The notes under the pieces: model-generated
What the model was told of the DNA's origin: nothing
Database searches by the model: none
What the model saw: the letters and a program-made list of their open reading frames with translations, nothing else
Part shown: in pieces, positions 45,820-58,089 of the stretch
Layout of the letters: every line of letters starts with the position of its first letter
How positions within the stretch are numbered: the stretch's first letter is position 1
Translations under genes and position numbers: made by a program
Origin: Mactra quadrangularis
Lineage: Eukaryota; Mollusca; Bivalvia; Venerida; Mactridae
NCBI GenBank assembly: GCA_025267735.1
Contig: CM046309.1
Span: 58,038,319 to 58,102,318 of the forward strand
Direction of reading: 5' to 3'
DNA length: 64,000 bases

Positions 45820-48800
45820 TGTGATATCTCGGACACAGCAAGAATGACTTTTAGCCGATAGTGTTTTTCAATCAGCTGATGCGTAGGTGAGTGAAAATGA
45901 CACTTTATTCAATGTGCACATTCTGACCAACAGTTGATTTTTATATCTTTAACAACACCATGTGATATATGGCGTTATAGTATAATATTCATTAGGGATT
46001 GTGCATTCGTAGTTTAATTAATATTTGGGCGGAACGGTTGGCTCATGTTCTGATAGGCGTTGCCCATATAAATTGTTGTGAAAATGATAATACCATTGGA
46101 AAAATATTGAAAACATGCTGGTTTCTTTAGAAGTATTGTGTAATGCTAGTTGAAGTAGAAATGTTTTTATTGTGAAGTATACTATGTATATGCATTTGAA
46201 AAGCATGTGTTGAATAGCTTAATCATTTTGAAAATTTATTTCTTAATTGAAAAACAATACTTAAGTAGTCTCTTCCAGTACGTACAAACGCCATTAAGTT
46301 AGCTAGAAAGCACATCTTATTATAAGGGTTAAATTTTATAGAACTTAGACTGACCGAAACAATCTAAATGAACGAATATCGCAAACACATAAGAATTATT
46401 GAAAATATAACAAAAGGCGCACAAGTAAAGTTATACAGTTAACTTTGGCATGCGATTTGTACGTCACAAATGCTTTATTTGAGAAGAAAGATCAAGGTCC
46501 GTTTATTTAGTCTGTTCATGATAATGGAAATTTTCTGCTGTACAAATATTTTATTCTGGATGCAAAGGCAAAACTAAAGCAGTTAATGATTATTATAGTA
46601 CAACGTATTACCGGTATAGGTCAATGTCACGTGCAGAATATACGATTCTAATCAAGATTAAAACTGAATTTGGACTAGTATTGCAGATTCTTATAGCTTT
46701 CATTATGTCAGTAATCAGTGACATAGATGATACAATTCCTACAGGGCTTATTTAATAACAAGAACATGTACTTTTGATACAAGCATGGTGGTCTTTTGTA
46801 ATTTCATTAAATGCTTAGTGATTAAATGAGTTGGATAATTCTCTGACGATTATTTTAAGAAATTGCTCATTATTAGCTATAGGCGTAACACATTTAATAC
46901 ATTTTTATCTGAGGTAAGATGACATAAACTCACTAGATAATTTTCATTAGTTGATTGACCAAACGTCATTTACATTCAATTAATAGTGTGAACGGTTCTC
47001 GTTCTTTAGATCAGTATTATCATTTTTGCATTTGATTAAAATGGTCTTTTATTCCGGCTTTTATTTTGACAATACAATTAGCAATCAAACAACCTCTTGA
47101 ATAATCATGAAATTTGTGAATCAGGAAATAGACACTTAAAACTTAACATTAATGTTATATACTTGTACGTTGAATTCAAACTATCGTTCTGAACTGAGTA
47201 CACAGTTTTACAGATATAGCCAAAAGGTGTGGTTTCTAACTTTCCAGATGATGTTTTTGGACAATGAATAACCGCCTTTTTAGTCCCTAACAACACTTTT
47301 ATTTCCAACACCAGACAATGAAAAACTATAAATGCTGATATTGCGTACTTAACTTTCATAGATAAAACCATGAGATGGGTAACATTATCCAAGTAAAAAA
47401 GATGTGCATTATTTTAAAGGTATTATAATCAAGTGCACTGAAGTTAAAGTTGTAGAATCTATATCTGGTATATCTATGAATAGTATCAATGATATGATGC
47501 ATGATGTCTATAAGAATATAAATTTAGTGGCTGTAATCTTATTTCCTGACTGGAGATAAAAGAAATATTTTGATGGTAAGCAAATCATAAATTCATCCCA
47601 CAAGCGATAATAAAATTTCATTGCACAAGACCACTAACAAAACCTCATTGGTGTACGTCATCATTGTTTTTGCAAACGTACAATGTATATTTAAATGTGG
47701 AACCGAAGTGGAACCTTTAAATTTAAAGTAAATTTATTATCTAATCGTTCACCTCTTTTATTTCTTCGACATTGCCTTGATGAGTTAAATACTTACGATC
47801 TTTTCTATGTTGTAAATGCTTTTTATTCTTTCGTTTCAATTGGAAATATAATACACTGGTACATGTACCAGACAATCTTGTTTTCCTGACATAAGAATGT
47901 TACTAATGTGAGAAAATATTTTTTTCAATAAAAATATATGTTCCAAACACAGCTTAACTATTTCATTGCCAATGGCTTACTTTCAGTAGACACAAACCTC
48001 TAATTAGTGAGGCTACTTTTGTATACTTTACGTTTCTTAAACAAATAATCACAAATTATTGCAATTGTATCTATGCCTAGTAACAAAGTAAAGTTAAGAG
48101 ATTCCGATTTAGAATAGCACAATAAATTTTCACACATTTAATGGTTTGCTATTTTTGATCAATCATATAACCGAATTTGGAATGTTTGTCAGAAATGAGA
48201 TAATAGTATTCAGTTATAGAAAATATTTAATCTCAAGGTTATTTTCTATTGTAATCAATGCGTGAATTCTAAATAATTCTAAGAAACGACAAGTTGGGCG
48301 TAAAATGTAATACACATTGTATAAACTGTAACATATAAACGTAGATAAAAAGATAGTTAAAGATCAGTACGCTCTTTCTGATGAGTATGGTGCTATGTTT
48401 CATGATACAGTTGACAAATAATATTCCTAAAACAAATATGCACTATTCAGAGGCCTCAATCGAGACAATTATAATTAAATAAGCGCGTCTTCACCAACTC
48501 TAGCACACTGACGCGTATCATAGCTTTTGTTTTCAACGAAACAAGACGGCCTAAAAGAATAAACCAAAATTCTGAAGATTTATATGCAGATTTCAACAAA
48601 ATTGTTACACCACACATTTCATACAACTAATGGTACGGAATGTCGACGTATATAATGTTTGTCGGCCAAACAACATTACAGAAAATAAGACAATGAATGG
48701 TATAGACAGAGGAAATGGACAGAAACAAGACATAAACTTAATGCAATTTCAATTCAAATACAGACTGTCTGTACAAAGTATATAAATGGAAAATTACGTT

Positions 48801-50080
48801 CTAGATTTAAGCGAACTATAATTGGTCAAATTTCAATCTATCACACGTTGTGCTCTTACATGTTTGTCACTAGCATCGTTGGATATTGACATAAATTGCA
48901 AACACAGCTTACTGTCCATTCTTCAAAATATCCCAAGATGTGTTAAGTTATTTTTCCCATTCAATGTAAAATATACTTTTAACGCTTGAATAAAATTTCG
49001 ATTTGCGTCAAAATTTCTCGTCAACTGAAACACTAAGTGATTCCAAACGTCCTAACCATCGACGTATAAATCCTGTATTGCGATACATTAAACCAAAAAG
49101 CACTCAAGATTAGATTACGGTACATTAGCTAGGGTGTCGATGATTTCAAGATAATACAAAATTTCATTCATATCTACCATTAGCTAGTCTCCATAATTCT
49201 GTCCACTGGTGCCACACCATATTTGAAACATATTCGCTTCGTGTTTGTTATTAAGGCAGACCATTGTTGAGATTTATGCATGTAAGATACTAGAATTTCG
49301 TAATCGGATAAATATCCATTGTCATTTCTGCATTAAATTTCAGGAAAAAGTTCAATAATTGAATACGGTTATGCTGCTTTTAAATACATCAACTCGTATT
49401 CAATAGCATAATGTCCTGGTTTGTTTGATACAATGTGTGCATAGTGTTAAGCATGTGTGATAAATTATACAAAGTTAATTTAGGAATAAGATTCTTGGTC
49501 TCAGGTTATAGGAGGCATTTTGTGCCATAGCTGATAAACGCTAAACCCTATTGCTTAGGCTAAACGCATTTGCTATAGGTGGCATCTTCATTTTGATTTT
49601 GTAGATGTATATCTAATTCACAGCAAGTGTAGTTTCAGGATAGTGCTTTCGGCCTTTATTTTCTAACAATAATTTTATGGCCTTAATCAGACAGTAGTTT
49701 GTCATGAAATATTAAGAAATGTGATTTAACTTATTTGGTAATTTTACACCTACATACCATTAGCTAAAATAGAAAATGAAATGCAATAGTTTTATTGATG
49801 TCTGATGATAAATGCAAAATATTCCCTCAATTTTATCAAAACAAAATCCCAGAATCTAGTTATAGTCGCAACAGAATTGGAACGAAATTGAATTATCACT
49901 GTCGACTAGACAATAAATGTACGTTACATTGCCTTAATTATGTGATCATTTCGACTTTTTTATCATTTGAAAAAAAAATATTCTCACCCAATTAAGTCTG
50001 TATATATAATGTATATACATTTTATCGCGTTAATCATCGTTTTATCTTCCTAGCAATGATGATAATATATATTTAATTAA
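45820..50080. other. Gene-free AT-rich stretch
   Basis: No gene is supported. Frames at 47105-47392 (-), 47695 (+) and 49795 (+) are low-complexity chance frames. No clear repeat pair was noted. Confidence 0.35.
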
Positions 50081-50086
50081 TTGTTT

Positions 50087-50285
50087 GCCAATAACGTAAT
50101 ATGCTAAGCTGATCGTGAGCACTTTGTTAACTGAACATGTTTTTGTAATTAATTCTTGTAGCGCTTTGTATAATCAGTGGAATAAAATCGGTTAATGTAT
50201 ATACAATAATGTATATTTCAATAATTGTAAAAAAATCAGATCGAAGTATCATCGTTAATGATTAAACTAAGAAAAACTGTGACAG
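50087..50285 (-). repeat. Partial third copy of the 430-bp segment
   Basis: TGCCAATAACGTAATATGCT through GATCGAAGTATCATCGTTAA matches 54748-54897 in the same orientation, with an extra ATGTATATACAATA insertion. It breaks off where the hydrophobic frame would begin. Confidence 0.8.
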
Positions 50286-50289
50286 CAGT

Positions 50290-51400
50290 AAGGTCACCCA
50301 TATAAAAGTGGCAACTTATTACTATGCTGGCCAAAACGTATATCATAAAATCATCGCTTGAAAACGTATTATACATCAGTACTGTGTTACTCTTTGATGT
50401 TAACAATTTTTAAATTTGAATATGTAAAAATCCCAAACGTAAGTGGCTTTGAAACTAATTCCATGAAAAAAATAAACACAGACAGTATCGTTTTTTGTCC
50501 ACTATGCTTTGCGTCACAATTTATGACCGATTCTGATATCCAGTTCCAAACTTGGTTTCATTATATATTGAATCAAAAATAGCAAAATAATAAATTCTAA
50601 AAGCATGATACTTAAAATAACATAGCATATCTGCAAGGGAATTTCTTCGTTACATTTTTTAAAACCAGACATTATAACATTTCTATAAACGAACATACCT
50701 TTAAGCAATGATAAAAAAACTTTAAAAACTTCTATGAAATAACAAAGATTATTTGTTGTTTGTGTCTGGTTGAACAAGAAAAAAAACGAAGATCTAAGGG
50801 AACATGAAACTATTATGGACGTATACTCAGAATTACATCTTTCTTTTTCTGACAATTGACTACCATTGATATTTTTGCGAAACTAACAGCTCAATAATGT
50901 AGCTAAAGGAATTTCTAAAACTTCAGTTATGGGTCCTTTAAACAAGTAAATTAGGTTAATAGTCAACTAAGTCTTATATTGTCCTTTACATACATGTATA
51001 TACATACACTGTATAATCTTTTTACAAACAAATATACAAGTAAATTAATTATTTGGTCATTCTATGAATAGTAGGTAATATGTAACCGTTTGTGTACAAA
51101 ATGATTCTTTGGTTTGAAATTTTGATGAAAACTTCGGTGATATATACGTTAGAAAATAGTATACATGTGTGTAACAAAATATATTCTACGAAACTACAGC
51201 CAATTCACAATTAGAACCATTAAATCTTAATAGTGGAATGACCTTAATAAAAACCTTTTTTTTCTCAAACTAAGCTTTTGTTCATAATATCGTAATAATT
51301 GCATAACCAAGATGACCTTTTATAGTGGAATTTTAATGTACTAAATATTACAGAAGAATAAATCAAAACATTGTGTATGTCTAAATACATATCAATTGTT
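50290..51400. other. Gene-free AT-rich stretch
   Basis: The 113-codon frame at 50514-50855 (-) is Phe/Ile/Leu-rich and has no recognisable motif, so it is not called a gene. Confidence 0.35.
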
Positions 51401-51414
51401 CTACAGATAATACA

Positions 51415-51545
51415 AATGAAATACTGGAAGGTAATGGTAACGATTTATCGACAATGTTAAGTGACTCCCACGAATGTATATAAATATCTTTATTTGTACA
51501 TTACACTTTAGCTGAATACCCAGACAGTTTATAGTTGTTTTAACT
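51415..51545. repeat. Duplicated segment x, copy 1
   Basis: ATTTATCGACAATGTTAAGT, GACTCCCACGAATGTATATA and CTGAATACCCAGACAGTTTA recur in direct orientation at 57335-57435. Confidence 0.7.
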
Positions 51546-52004
51546 TTGAATGACGATATCATCAATTTACCATTCAGAATGCTTACCATCTTCCGCAGCA
51601 AGCTAGGAATTGGTTATGATTATGTTAGCTATTTGCTCAACGCAAATGGGAGCATATTCAACACAAATGTTTGTTTAACTCCCACTCAAACAAATTTACA
51701 TAATTGTCGATTGCAATTATGTAATGACTTTAAGGCGTTTTGAAATTTTGCTCACTGGTACCATAAAAACTTTACTCAGACACGAGTTGAGTTCATTGAA
51801 CACTAGAAAAATTCCGTTGTTGTTCCAACATTGCATAACTCTGAAACAGTTAACCCATAAGAGCATGCAATGTTTCTATGGGACGTTGATCGAATGTTTT
51901 ATCCCAAGAGTGCCTAATGTGATCCAAAATTAGAATATTATTATCAGACAAAAGCGTCATGTTATAAACAGAAATATCCTAATTACATCCAAACTTGGGA
52001 CAGG

Positions 52005-52290
52005 ATGCGAATAATGTCTGAAACAAAAATAAGTTTCTGTAATTGACAACAGACGTTGATATGTAATAACAGTAAACATTGATATATAATGTCATAACGA
52101 TAAGGGACGATTTGTAAAATACGGAGATGTCGCGATATTACACTAAACTTACAGTCTGTAAATTAATTAATAGAATTGACAACGTGAACACATCAGACTA
52201 ATAAAAAATAGATTGGGTTGGCTTAGTAAAATGTTAACATTTTGTACTTCTTTGTACTTCAATATCAGTTGAAATGTCAAAGTGTCTATA
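52005..52290. repeat. Duplicated segment y, copy 1
   Basis: ATAAGTTTCTGTAATTG, GATATGTAATAACA and GATTTGTAAAATACGG-AGATG recur at 58040-58735, where a 417-bp palindromic element has been inserted between the first two blocks. Confidence 0.65.
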
Positions 52291-52539
52291 ACTATTCATA
52301 TAGTAACATCTCAAAATTTAGAGAATACATTCTGCTCTTAAATATTACTTGATTACGATATTTGGTTCATAAGCACCCTAACGCCAGGGGCATTTATTAA
52401 ACAGAATTAATGACCATCATATACAAAGTAAGGGTTGTATTTGTATATTTATTTTGACGCAAAGCTAAAATTTCGATTTTAATTTATTTCAAACATATTT
52501 CTTCTCCGAACAAGCATTATGATAGAAAATAACCAGAGG

Positions 52540-52645
52540 CATGGTCGGATTTTGAATACCATTCTTTACGTCAGAATTCCATTACGAGCTTCCTTATATC
52601 TCACTTTAAAGTCCCTAGCTTGGTTTTATGATACATTTGATTAAA
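52540..52645. repeat. Duplicated segment z, copy 1
   Basis: ACGTCAGAATTCCATTACG, CTTCCTTATATCTCACTTTA and GTTTTATGATACATTTGAT recur, worn, at 55590-55690. Confidence 0.6.
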
Positions 52646-52649
52646 CAAA

Positions 52650-53206
52650 AACGGCAGACAATCAACTGAGTGATGTTTTACAACCGCAAAATATCGGATA
52701 TAATCTCTTCCCGTACCATTTACAGGCAGTGTGAAGTGAACATGATATTACCGACGTCGTGGACATGGCGCAGTACATATAATATATTATAAGCAATTTG
52801 GACTTCAATCAAGCGAAGTACGGTATACTACTAGGGTAAACACGGGTAGCTTTTGGACCTCTTGTGAAACAATTAGCGATAACTGATAAATTACATTAAA
52901 CAAAAAGCGCTGAGATCAAATAAAAAATGGAAAAAAAAATATGAGTTCGTTAATATTATTGTAGTGTTGGCCGGTCTGGTGTCGCTCTTACATGGCATAA
53001 TTTACAATCATCCGGAAAAAATCCAAAGAAGAGACGACGACAAATTATAAGACGTTTGCATGATATTACATCGCGGGTGTACTGTTTCAGGAAGATACGT
53101 TATTTAAATCATCCAATGCCAATGTTCTTGTGGTGATAAGTCTTGTTACAACACCTACAAAGCCAGACTTCTCCATGGTGTAAGCTGCCAACTAAATGCA
53201 AGCTTA
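52650..53206. other. Gene-free stretch
   Basis: No gene or clear repeat is supported. Confidence 0.35.
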
Positions 53207-54423
53207 GGTTTTTGGAACGATGCTAATTTAGCATCGTTCCAATGGTAACAAGAAAGTATAAGATTACTCTTTTTTTACGCTTCAACAATTTTCAACATAG
53301 ACAAAGAGGCGTAGTTCAAGCGTGAAACTCATTAACATCTCATTTAAATGTAATACAACGCTGGCTTGTGTTGTCGTTCTTGAAACTCTTCAGGGAAAGG
53401 GAGGTTACTCTCAGGACATATAAATTTATCAATGGAGACGGGACAACTCAACCCGTAGACAACTCAACCCGTGACAACTGCAATGATTACTTGTTGGAGT
53501 AAAAAGGGCCTACGATGTTTTTGACAATGCCTGTTATATGCGTAACATATTTATTTCGATAGTAATAAACAATATTAAATGATCGTATTATATTAAGCAG
53601 TGGCTAGAGTTACGGTACCGTACGGAGACGGATTGTCAAGGGGGAGAATAGTCTTGGGGACGGATCGTCTGTATACCTTGGATATGTCTAATGCACATAC
53701 CGGATGTTTAATATACGGCGATATGACGTTGTCGTCTTCAAAGTGTCACATTTAAAGTTTACTTGAGCGATTTTAAGTTATAGAGTTTGATTATAATTTG
53801 GAATGAATATGTATAAGTGTGTACGGAACTTTATACAAATATTTATAGGAAATAGACGATTCTTAGAGTAATTTTTATTGTGAATAAATTGCAAGTGCAA
53901 AACGTTAATTTGAATTAAAATTCGTGAACAAAAATGGGAATGTAGCTTGATGCAAAAGAGCTTAGTACTTGGGGGAAAACCTTAAATGAATTGTTAGAAA
54001 GTCAATTTTTTTGTGAAAAAATTCAGCTTGTCATTTCACACCAAATCTTTAAAATTTTAACGAAAATATCAACGATCTCGTTAAAAAATACCCATTGATA
54101 ACCAAAAAATGAGAAATTGTCAGCTCCTTTTGGTTAAAGAAAATAGTCCAGAATAATCTTTGGTTTGGTGAGATCGCTGCTGTACATGACCCTAAAATGT
54201 GTTGATGAAAATTAATTCTTTGACTGTTTTATTTTGTTTGATAAAGTAAGATAAACCTTGCCATGAGCAAACCACTTGAGAAGTCTAGTGCTATGATTTT
54301 GTTAAATTCTGTTAATTGATACTTAATACATTATTTTATAGATAATATACATAATAATATATTCTTTAATCAAAAAATAAGTTCAGGACATCGTTCCTTC
54401 AGCACTCCAGTGCTTTGATTATA
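53207..54423 (-). mobile_element. Non-autonomous element with 3' hairpin, copy B
   Basis: Reverse-complement homologue of 7722-9066 along its length, with small indels. The terminal hairpin at 53212-53242 reads TTGGAACGATGCTAA / TTAGCATCGTTCCAA. The outer stem is the same as in copy A, but the inner stem bases differ on both sides in a way that keeps pairing. The other end has GTTCAGGACATCGTTCC and AGCACTCCAGTGCTTTGATT. Confidence 0.75.
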
Positions 54424-54744
54424 GTTCGTTTTTTCTCAAATATCAAAAGATGAATAATTTCACGGTGAATGTGTTTGTCAAAATTATCGTCGTGATACAT
54501 CCATGAGTTTCCGAAAGTGTGTATTATGATCGAGTAAAGCTGCTTCTGTCGTATGATATGTTTTAGTCATGATAATATAATTAAATAACAATTAGGCCGC
54601 CAGTACAAAAACAGTGCATTCAGTCACCTTGAAATTATTCAAGCTTTGACAGTTGATAAAAAACGGACTATAATGTCGATGTTTAGATCATGTTAAGTCT
54701 TGCTGCCCGAGACATCATAGTCTATACTATAAATATCATTTAAT

Positions 54745-55168
54745 ATGTGCCAATAACGTAATATGCTAAGCGGATCGTGAGCACTTTGTTAACTGAACAT
54801 GTTTTTGTAATTAAATCTTGTGGCGCTTTGTATAATCAGTGGAATAAAATCGGTTTTCAATAATTGTAAAAAAGCTGATCGAAGTATCATCGTTAATGGA
54901 TAAATAGAGAAAACATGTGAACAATGATACCACCAATATCGTACTTGTTATCAACAAATAATCAAAGACACGCAACGAGGAAGAAACATGACATTTCCGT
55001 TTTAAACATAAATGAGAAATCACAAATAAAAATGTTATGTGATTTGAAAGTGAATGTATGTTTGTTAGAATATTTCTAAATTGGCATCAGCTTACTATAT
55101 TGGTCTTGGTCACGTGATGTAGAGTATATTTTATTATAAAAACCTGAATGAAAGTTGATCACAATTAG
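54745..55168 (-). repeat. Duplicated 430-bp segment, copy B (inverted)
   Basis: Inverted copy of 45375-45810. Its frame (55023-54811, 70 codons) differs from copy A at only a few residues, e.g. TSISFF for TSFNFF. The close match means a recent duplication or a mobile element. Confidence 0.85.
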
Positions 55169-55169
55169 A

Positions 55170-56024
55170 TCTCTCATAGAAATAATTAAGTCATCATTTG
55201 AGATTGCGAGGTAATACATGTATATGTGTGTCGCATCTTTAATTTTATAAACTAGAAAATTGAGCACACTGTCAAGTAAATGAAATGGCTAGACTAATTA
55301 CATAAGAAAAAGTGCCAAAGTTTGAAAGCATTATTATCAACAGTAAACAGTAAAAACAGACCTTTCACACTGTAAAAGCTGAGGGGGTTTGGTTTCGTAT
55401 AACGTTTTGTTATAAAAAACGCCACAAACAAAAGTATCCTACGTTGCAAAGATATGCGTGAAAATCACAATATGATACACCATTAAGCACAGCCTTCGTT
55501 CTTTAATGATTTAATTCAATTAAACTATAAACTGTCAGTAAATTAATCAGAAAACAGAGTATTTGGGATTATTTGCTCTTGGGTCCCATTATTTGCGTCA
55601 GAATTCTATAATTGGCTTCCTTATTTCTATTTTGTAAGTTCCTAACTTAAGTTTTATGGCACATTTGATACATCGAAAATAGCAAACAATTATGTATATG
55701 ATATTTTAATAATTGTATTGCTTAATTTGGGGATTTCTTCTATATATTGTAAGCCAGAGATATAATTCTCATAAAAAATTATTTAATCTTAAGCAAGGTA
55801 AATAAAGGGAACTTCTTTCAAATAGTTTATATCGATGTCAACAAAGGCGGACAACAGAAGAACTGGGGGGAAATGTACATTACCATCTATACTGTGTTGG
55901 CAACGAATAATAGATAATAGTTGGACCACTACCCTCATATAGGACATTTTTTTCTTCTTCAAAGCAAATTACCTGTTTATTAATAAAACTCTTAGAAACA
56001 AAATTATACCATCATTCACCATCA
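55170..56024. other. Gene-free stretch with worn repeats
   Basis: Includes a worn copy of the 29805-type repeat (55335-55440) and segment z copy 2 (55590-55690). No gene is seen. Confidence 0.4.
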
Positions 56025-56298
56025 TCAGGGGTGTCCGGATCCCCCCCCCCCTAGAATTTCCAAAATTTACCGGGTTCATTTGTGTATTTCTTGACTGTAA
56101 GTCATTTTTAAGTAGCATGAAGCAATTTTTCTCGGTGCTTAACATAGATTGAATGGTTATGTAGCTTTTTATTAAAATGTTGCATTATTCTGCAAAATGT
56201 GAATTATGTGGTTGTGGTTCGAAAGTTTGGACCCCCCCCCCCCTAGAAAAAGTTCGGAAACCCCCCACCCCTAGAAAAAAATCCTGGATCCGTCCCTG
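56025..56298 (-). repeat. GGGCGGATCCAGG-type MITE, copy 3
   Basis: The right end is AAAAAAATCCTGGATCCGTCC. The interior matches copies 1 and 2 inverted (ATTTCCAAAATTTACC; TTAAAATGTTGCATTATTCT). Two C runs at 56041 and 56234 are internal. Confidence 0.8.
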
Positions 56299-56606
56299 TC
56301 AGCTTATATTTTTCCTACTAAAATGATCATATTAAAAGCAATACTGAAACAAATGTATGTACATTGTTTAACAGGAAAATACATGAACTAGATAGTAATT
56401 AAACAGCAATACATGTATTCGGTAATTGAGATAATAGAAACATTGCTAACTTGATGTAAGTATTCTCTCGAGTAATGTGAAACTGTATTAAATCTAAATT
56501 AGAATCAAACCAGTATGCAAATCGTAGCTACTCGGTAATTTCTGCGACCATAAAATGTGTTTTCATTGGACAAACCCGATGAAGTTCAGAGCGCCACCAC
56601 AAATGT

Positions 56607-56686
56607 CATTCGGAACACTTTGGCAATCTACTACGAAGTATAATATTTACGTTGAAAATCGCCGAGTAGTTCCAAATAGGCATGTA
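56607..56686. repeat. Short palindromic CATTCGGAAC-family element
   Basis: CATTCGGAACACTTTGGCAATC and the inverted partner GAAAATCGCCGAGTAGTTCC enclose a ~30-base centre, giving about 80 bp. ATGT lies on each side. Confidence 0.65.
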
Positions 56687-56700
56687 TTGTATGTTGATAC

Positions 56701-57279
56701 AGTACAACTTCTCTTGAACAACATCCACTGAGAGGGCCAAATTGTGTTGTTTTTCAGAGGTTGTTGCTCAGCAGAGGTTAGATTCATTTAAAATAATGTC
56801 AACCTCTGTAAACAGATATCCTGTAGAACATTGGCGTACAGGATCTCTACTATCTCAATGGAGGGTCACGTCGAGATGACCTTTATGTTGACTAATCAAT
56901 GCGAAGCTTTCATTTAGACAAAACACTATTAATAACATTTTGATTTCATAAGTTCTAGTTTTAGACCAAGGTTAGGAAGCTACTTTAACAGCGGTATTAT
57001 TCACAGTCTGCGATTGGACGGCTCATTTCAAATTGCGTGACGTAGATGATGTAAACAAGTTACGTATCATAACAATTTCGTCATTAATATTATGATGAGA
57101 AAAGGTCACCAGAACGTGACCCTCGTTTGAAAAAGGCCAGATAAAAATTAGCGAGTGGGCGAGCGGAAAATTTTAGATCGGGTTTTAATCAGATTGAAAT
57201 AATGTCTCAGGGAATCATGAACAGCTGTTGTTGTGTTGAAAATTTGTTCTGTAGGGTGCCGCTCTGCAGAGGTTATACT
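56701..57279 (+). repeat. AGTAYAACCTCT terminal-repeat element, interrupted
   Basis: It starts AGTACAACTTCTCTTGAAC and ends GCTCTGCAGAGGTTATACT. The middle (about 56820-57180) is unrelated to the other copies, so it holds an insertion or is a fusion of two copies. Confidence 0.6.
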
Positions 57280-57334
57280 GTATGGGTTTTTTTGTTCTTG
57301 GAATGAAACAATTGTATATTTAGGTGATGAAGGT

Positions 57335-57435
57335 TTAGATAATGATTTATCGACATTGTTAAGTGACTCCCACAATTATATACAAATATTTTTATTTAAC
57401 TGAATACCCAGACAGTTAAAAGTTGTATCATATTT
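57335..57435. repeat. Duplicated segment x, copy 2
   Basis: Direct copy of 51415-51545 with a ~15-base deletion; the ACATTGTTAAGTGACTCCCA block is unchanged. Confidence 0.65.
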
Positions 57436-57495
57436 TATAAATAGTTTTATTATTGATTTACATTTGGAACATTTGGCGTTTTCCATACAGTTATA

Positions 57496-57631
57496 ACTGT
57501 TATAAAAGCTGAAAAGTTATAAGTAGCCCAATGGAAGTGGCAAATTTTTACGTAACATTTGGAAAAGATGTTACGTAAAAAGTTGCCACTTCCATTTTGC
57601 TAGTTATAACTTTTTCAACTTTTATAACAGT
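57496..57631. repeat. 136-bp palindromic MITE
   Basis: The arms ACTGTTATAAAAGCTGAAAA and TTTTTCAACTTTTATAACAGT pair through AATGGAAGTGGCAA and TTTTTACGTAACAT, leaving a loop of under 15 bases. Confidence 0.85.
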
Positions 57632-57703
57632 CACATGAATTAAAATGTTTACGCCTACACACTTGCCTTGTGAAATTATTACAGCCAGAAATTGTGTTGA
57701 TAA

Positions 57704-57985
57704 TCAGTCCATGGGTTTCCATAAAATTTCATCGAAAAAGTCCCAACCGACCACATAGAACATTGATTTTAAACCGTTGTCGTAACATTGAATATTTCTA
57801 AAACAGTAAATCAAAGACATATCAATTATGTTGCTGCATATCCGTAACAGTATGACTTCGTTCAATAGGGCCGGCGTTGGAAGATTAATACCTAAGACAG
57901 CATTGCAGTTCAGATTAGAAACTACATAAATACAAGACATAGGCAGAATACTACGGCCAAAGAGAACTCTCAAAATAGCGACCAA
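57704..57985 (-). CDS. Unrecognised ~94-codon frame
   Basis: I do not recognise this frame. It is open from a TGA at about 58000 to a TGA at 57704-57706, with no ATG until VLFGRSILPMS. The content (INLPTPALLNEVILLR; VGWDFFDEILWKPMD) looks more protein-like than neighbouring frames. It may be an exon or a remnant of a mobile-element protein. No acceptor or donor was assigned. Confidence 0.25.
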   Translation of the reverse strand: MVAILRVLFGRSILPMSCIYVVSNLNCNAVLGINLPTPALLNEVILLRICSNIIDMSLIYCFRNIQCYDNGLKSMFYVVGWDFFDEILWKPMD

Positions 57986-58089
57986 TCTGTTGTGGCGGCG
58001 TCATCTGAGCTTAACGATGAATAATAATACCTGATATTGGAATAAGTTAGAATAAGTTTCTGTAATTGGCTACTGTAAGAGACATTTAA

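Noticed and set aside
50514..50855. 113-codon frame on the minus strand.
   Set aside because: It is dominated by Phe, Ile, Leu and Tyr as expected from AT-rich DNA, has no motif, and overlaps a plus-strand frame.
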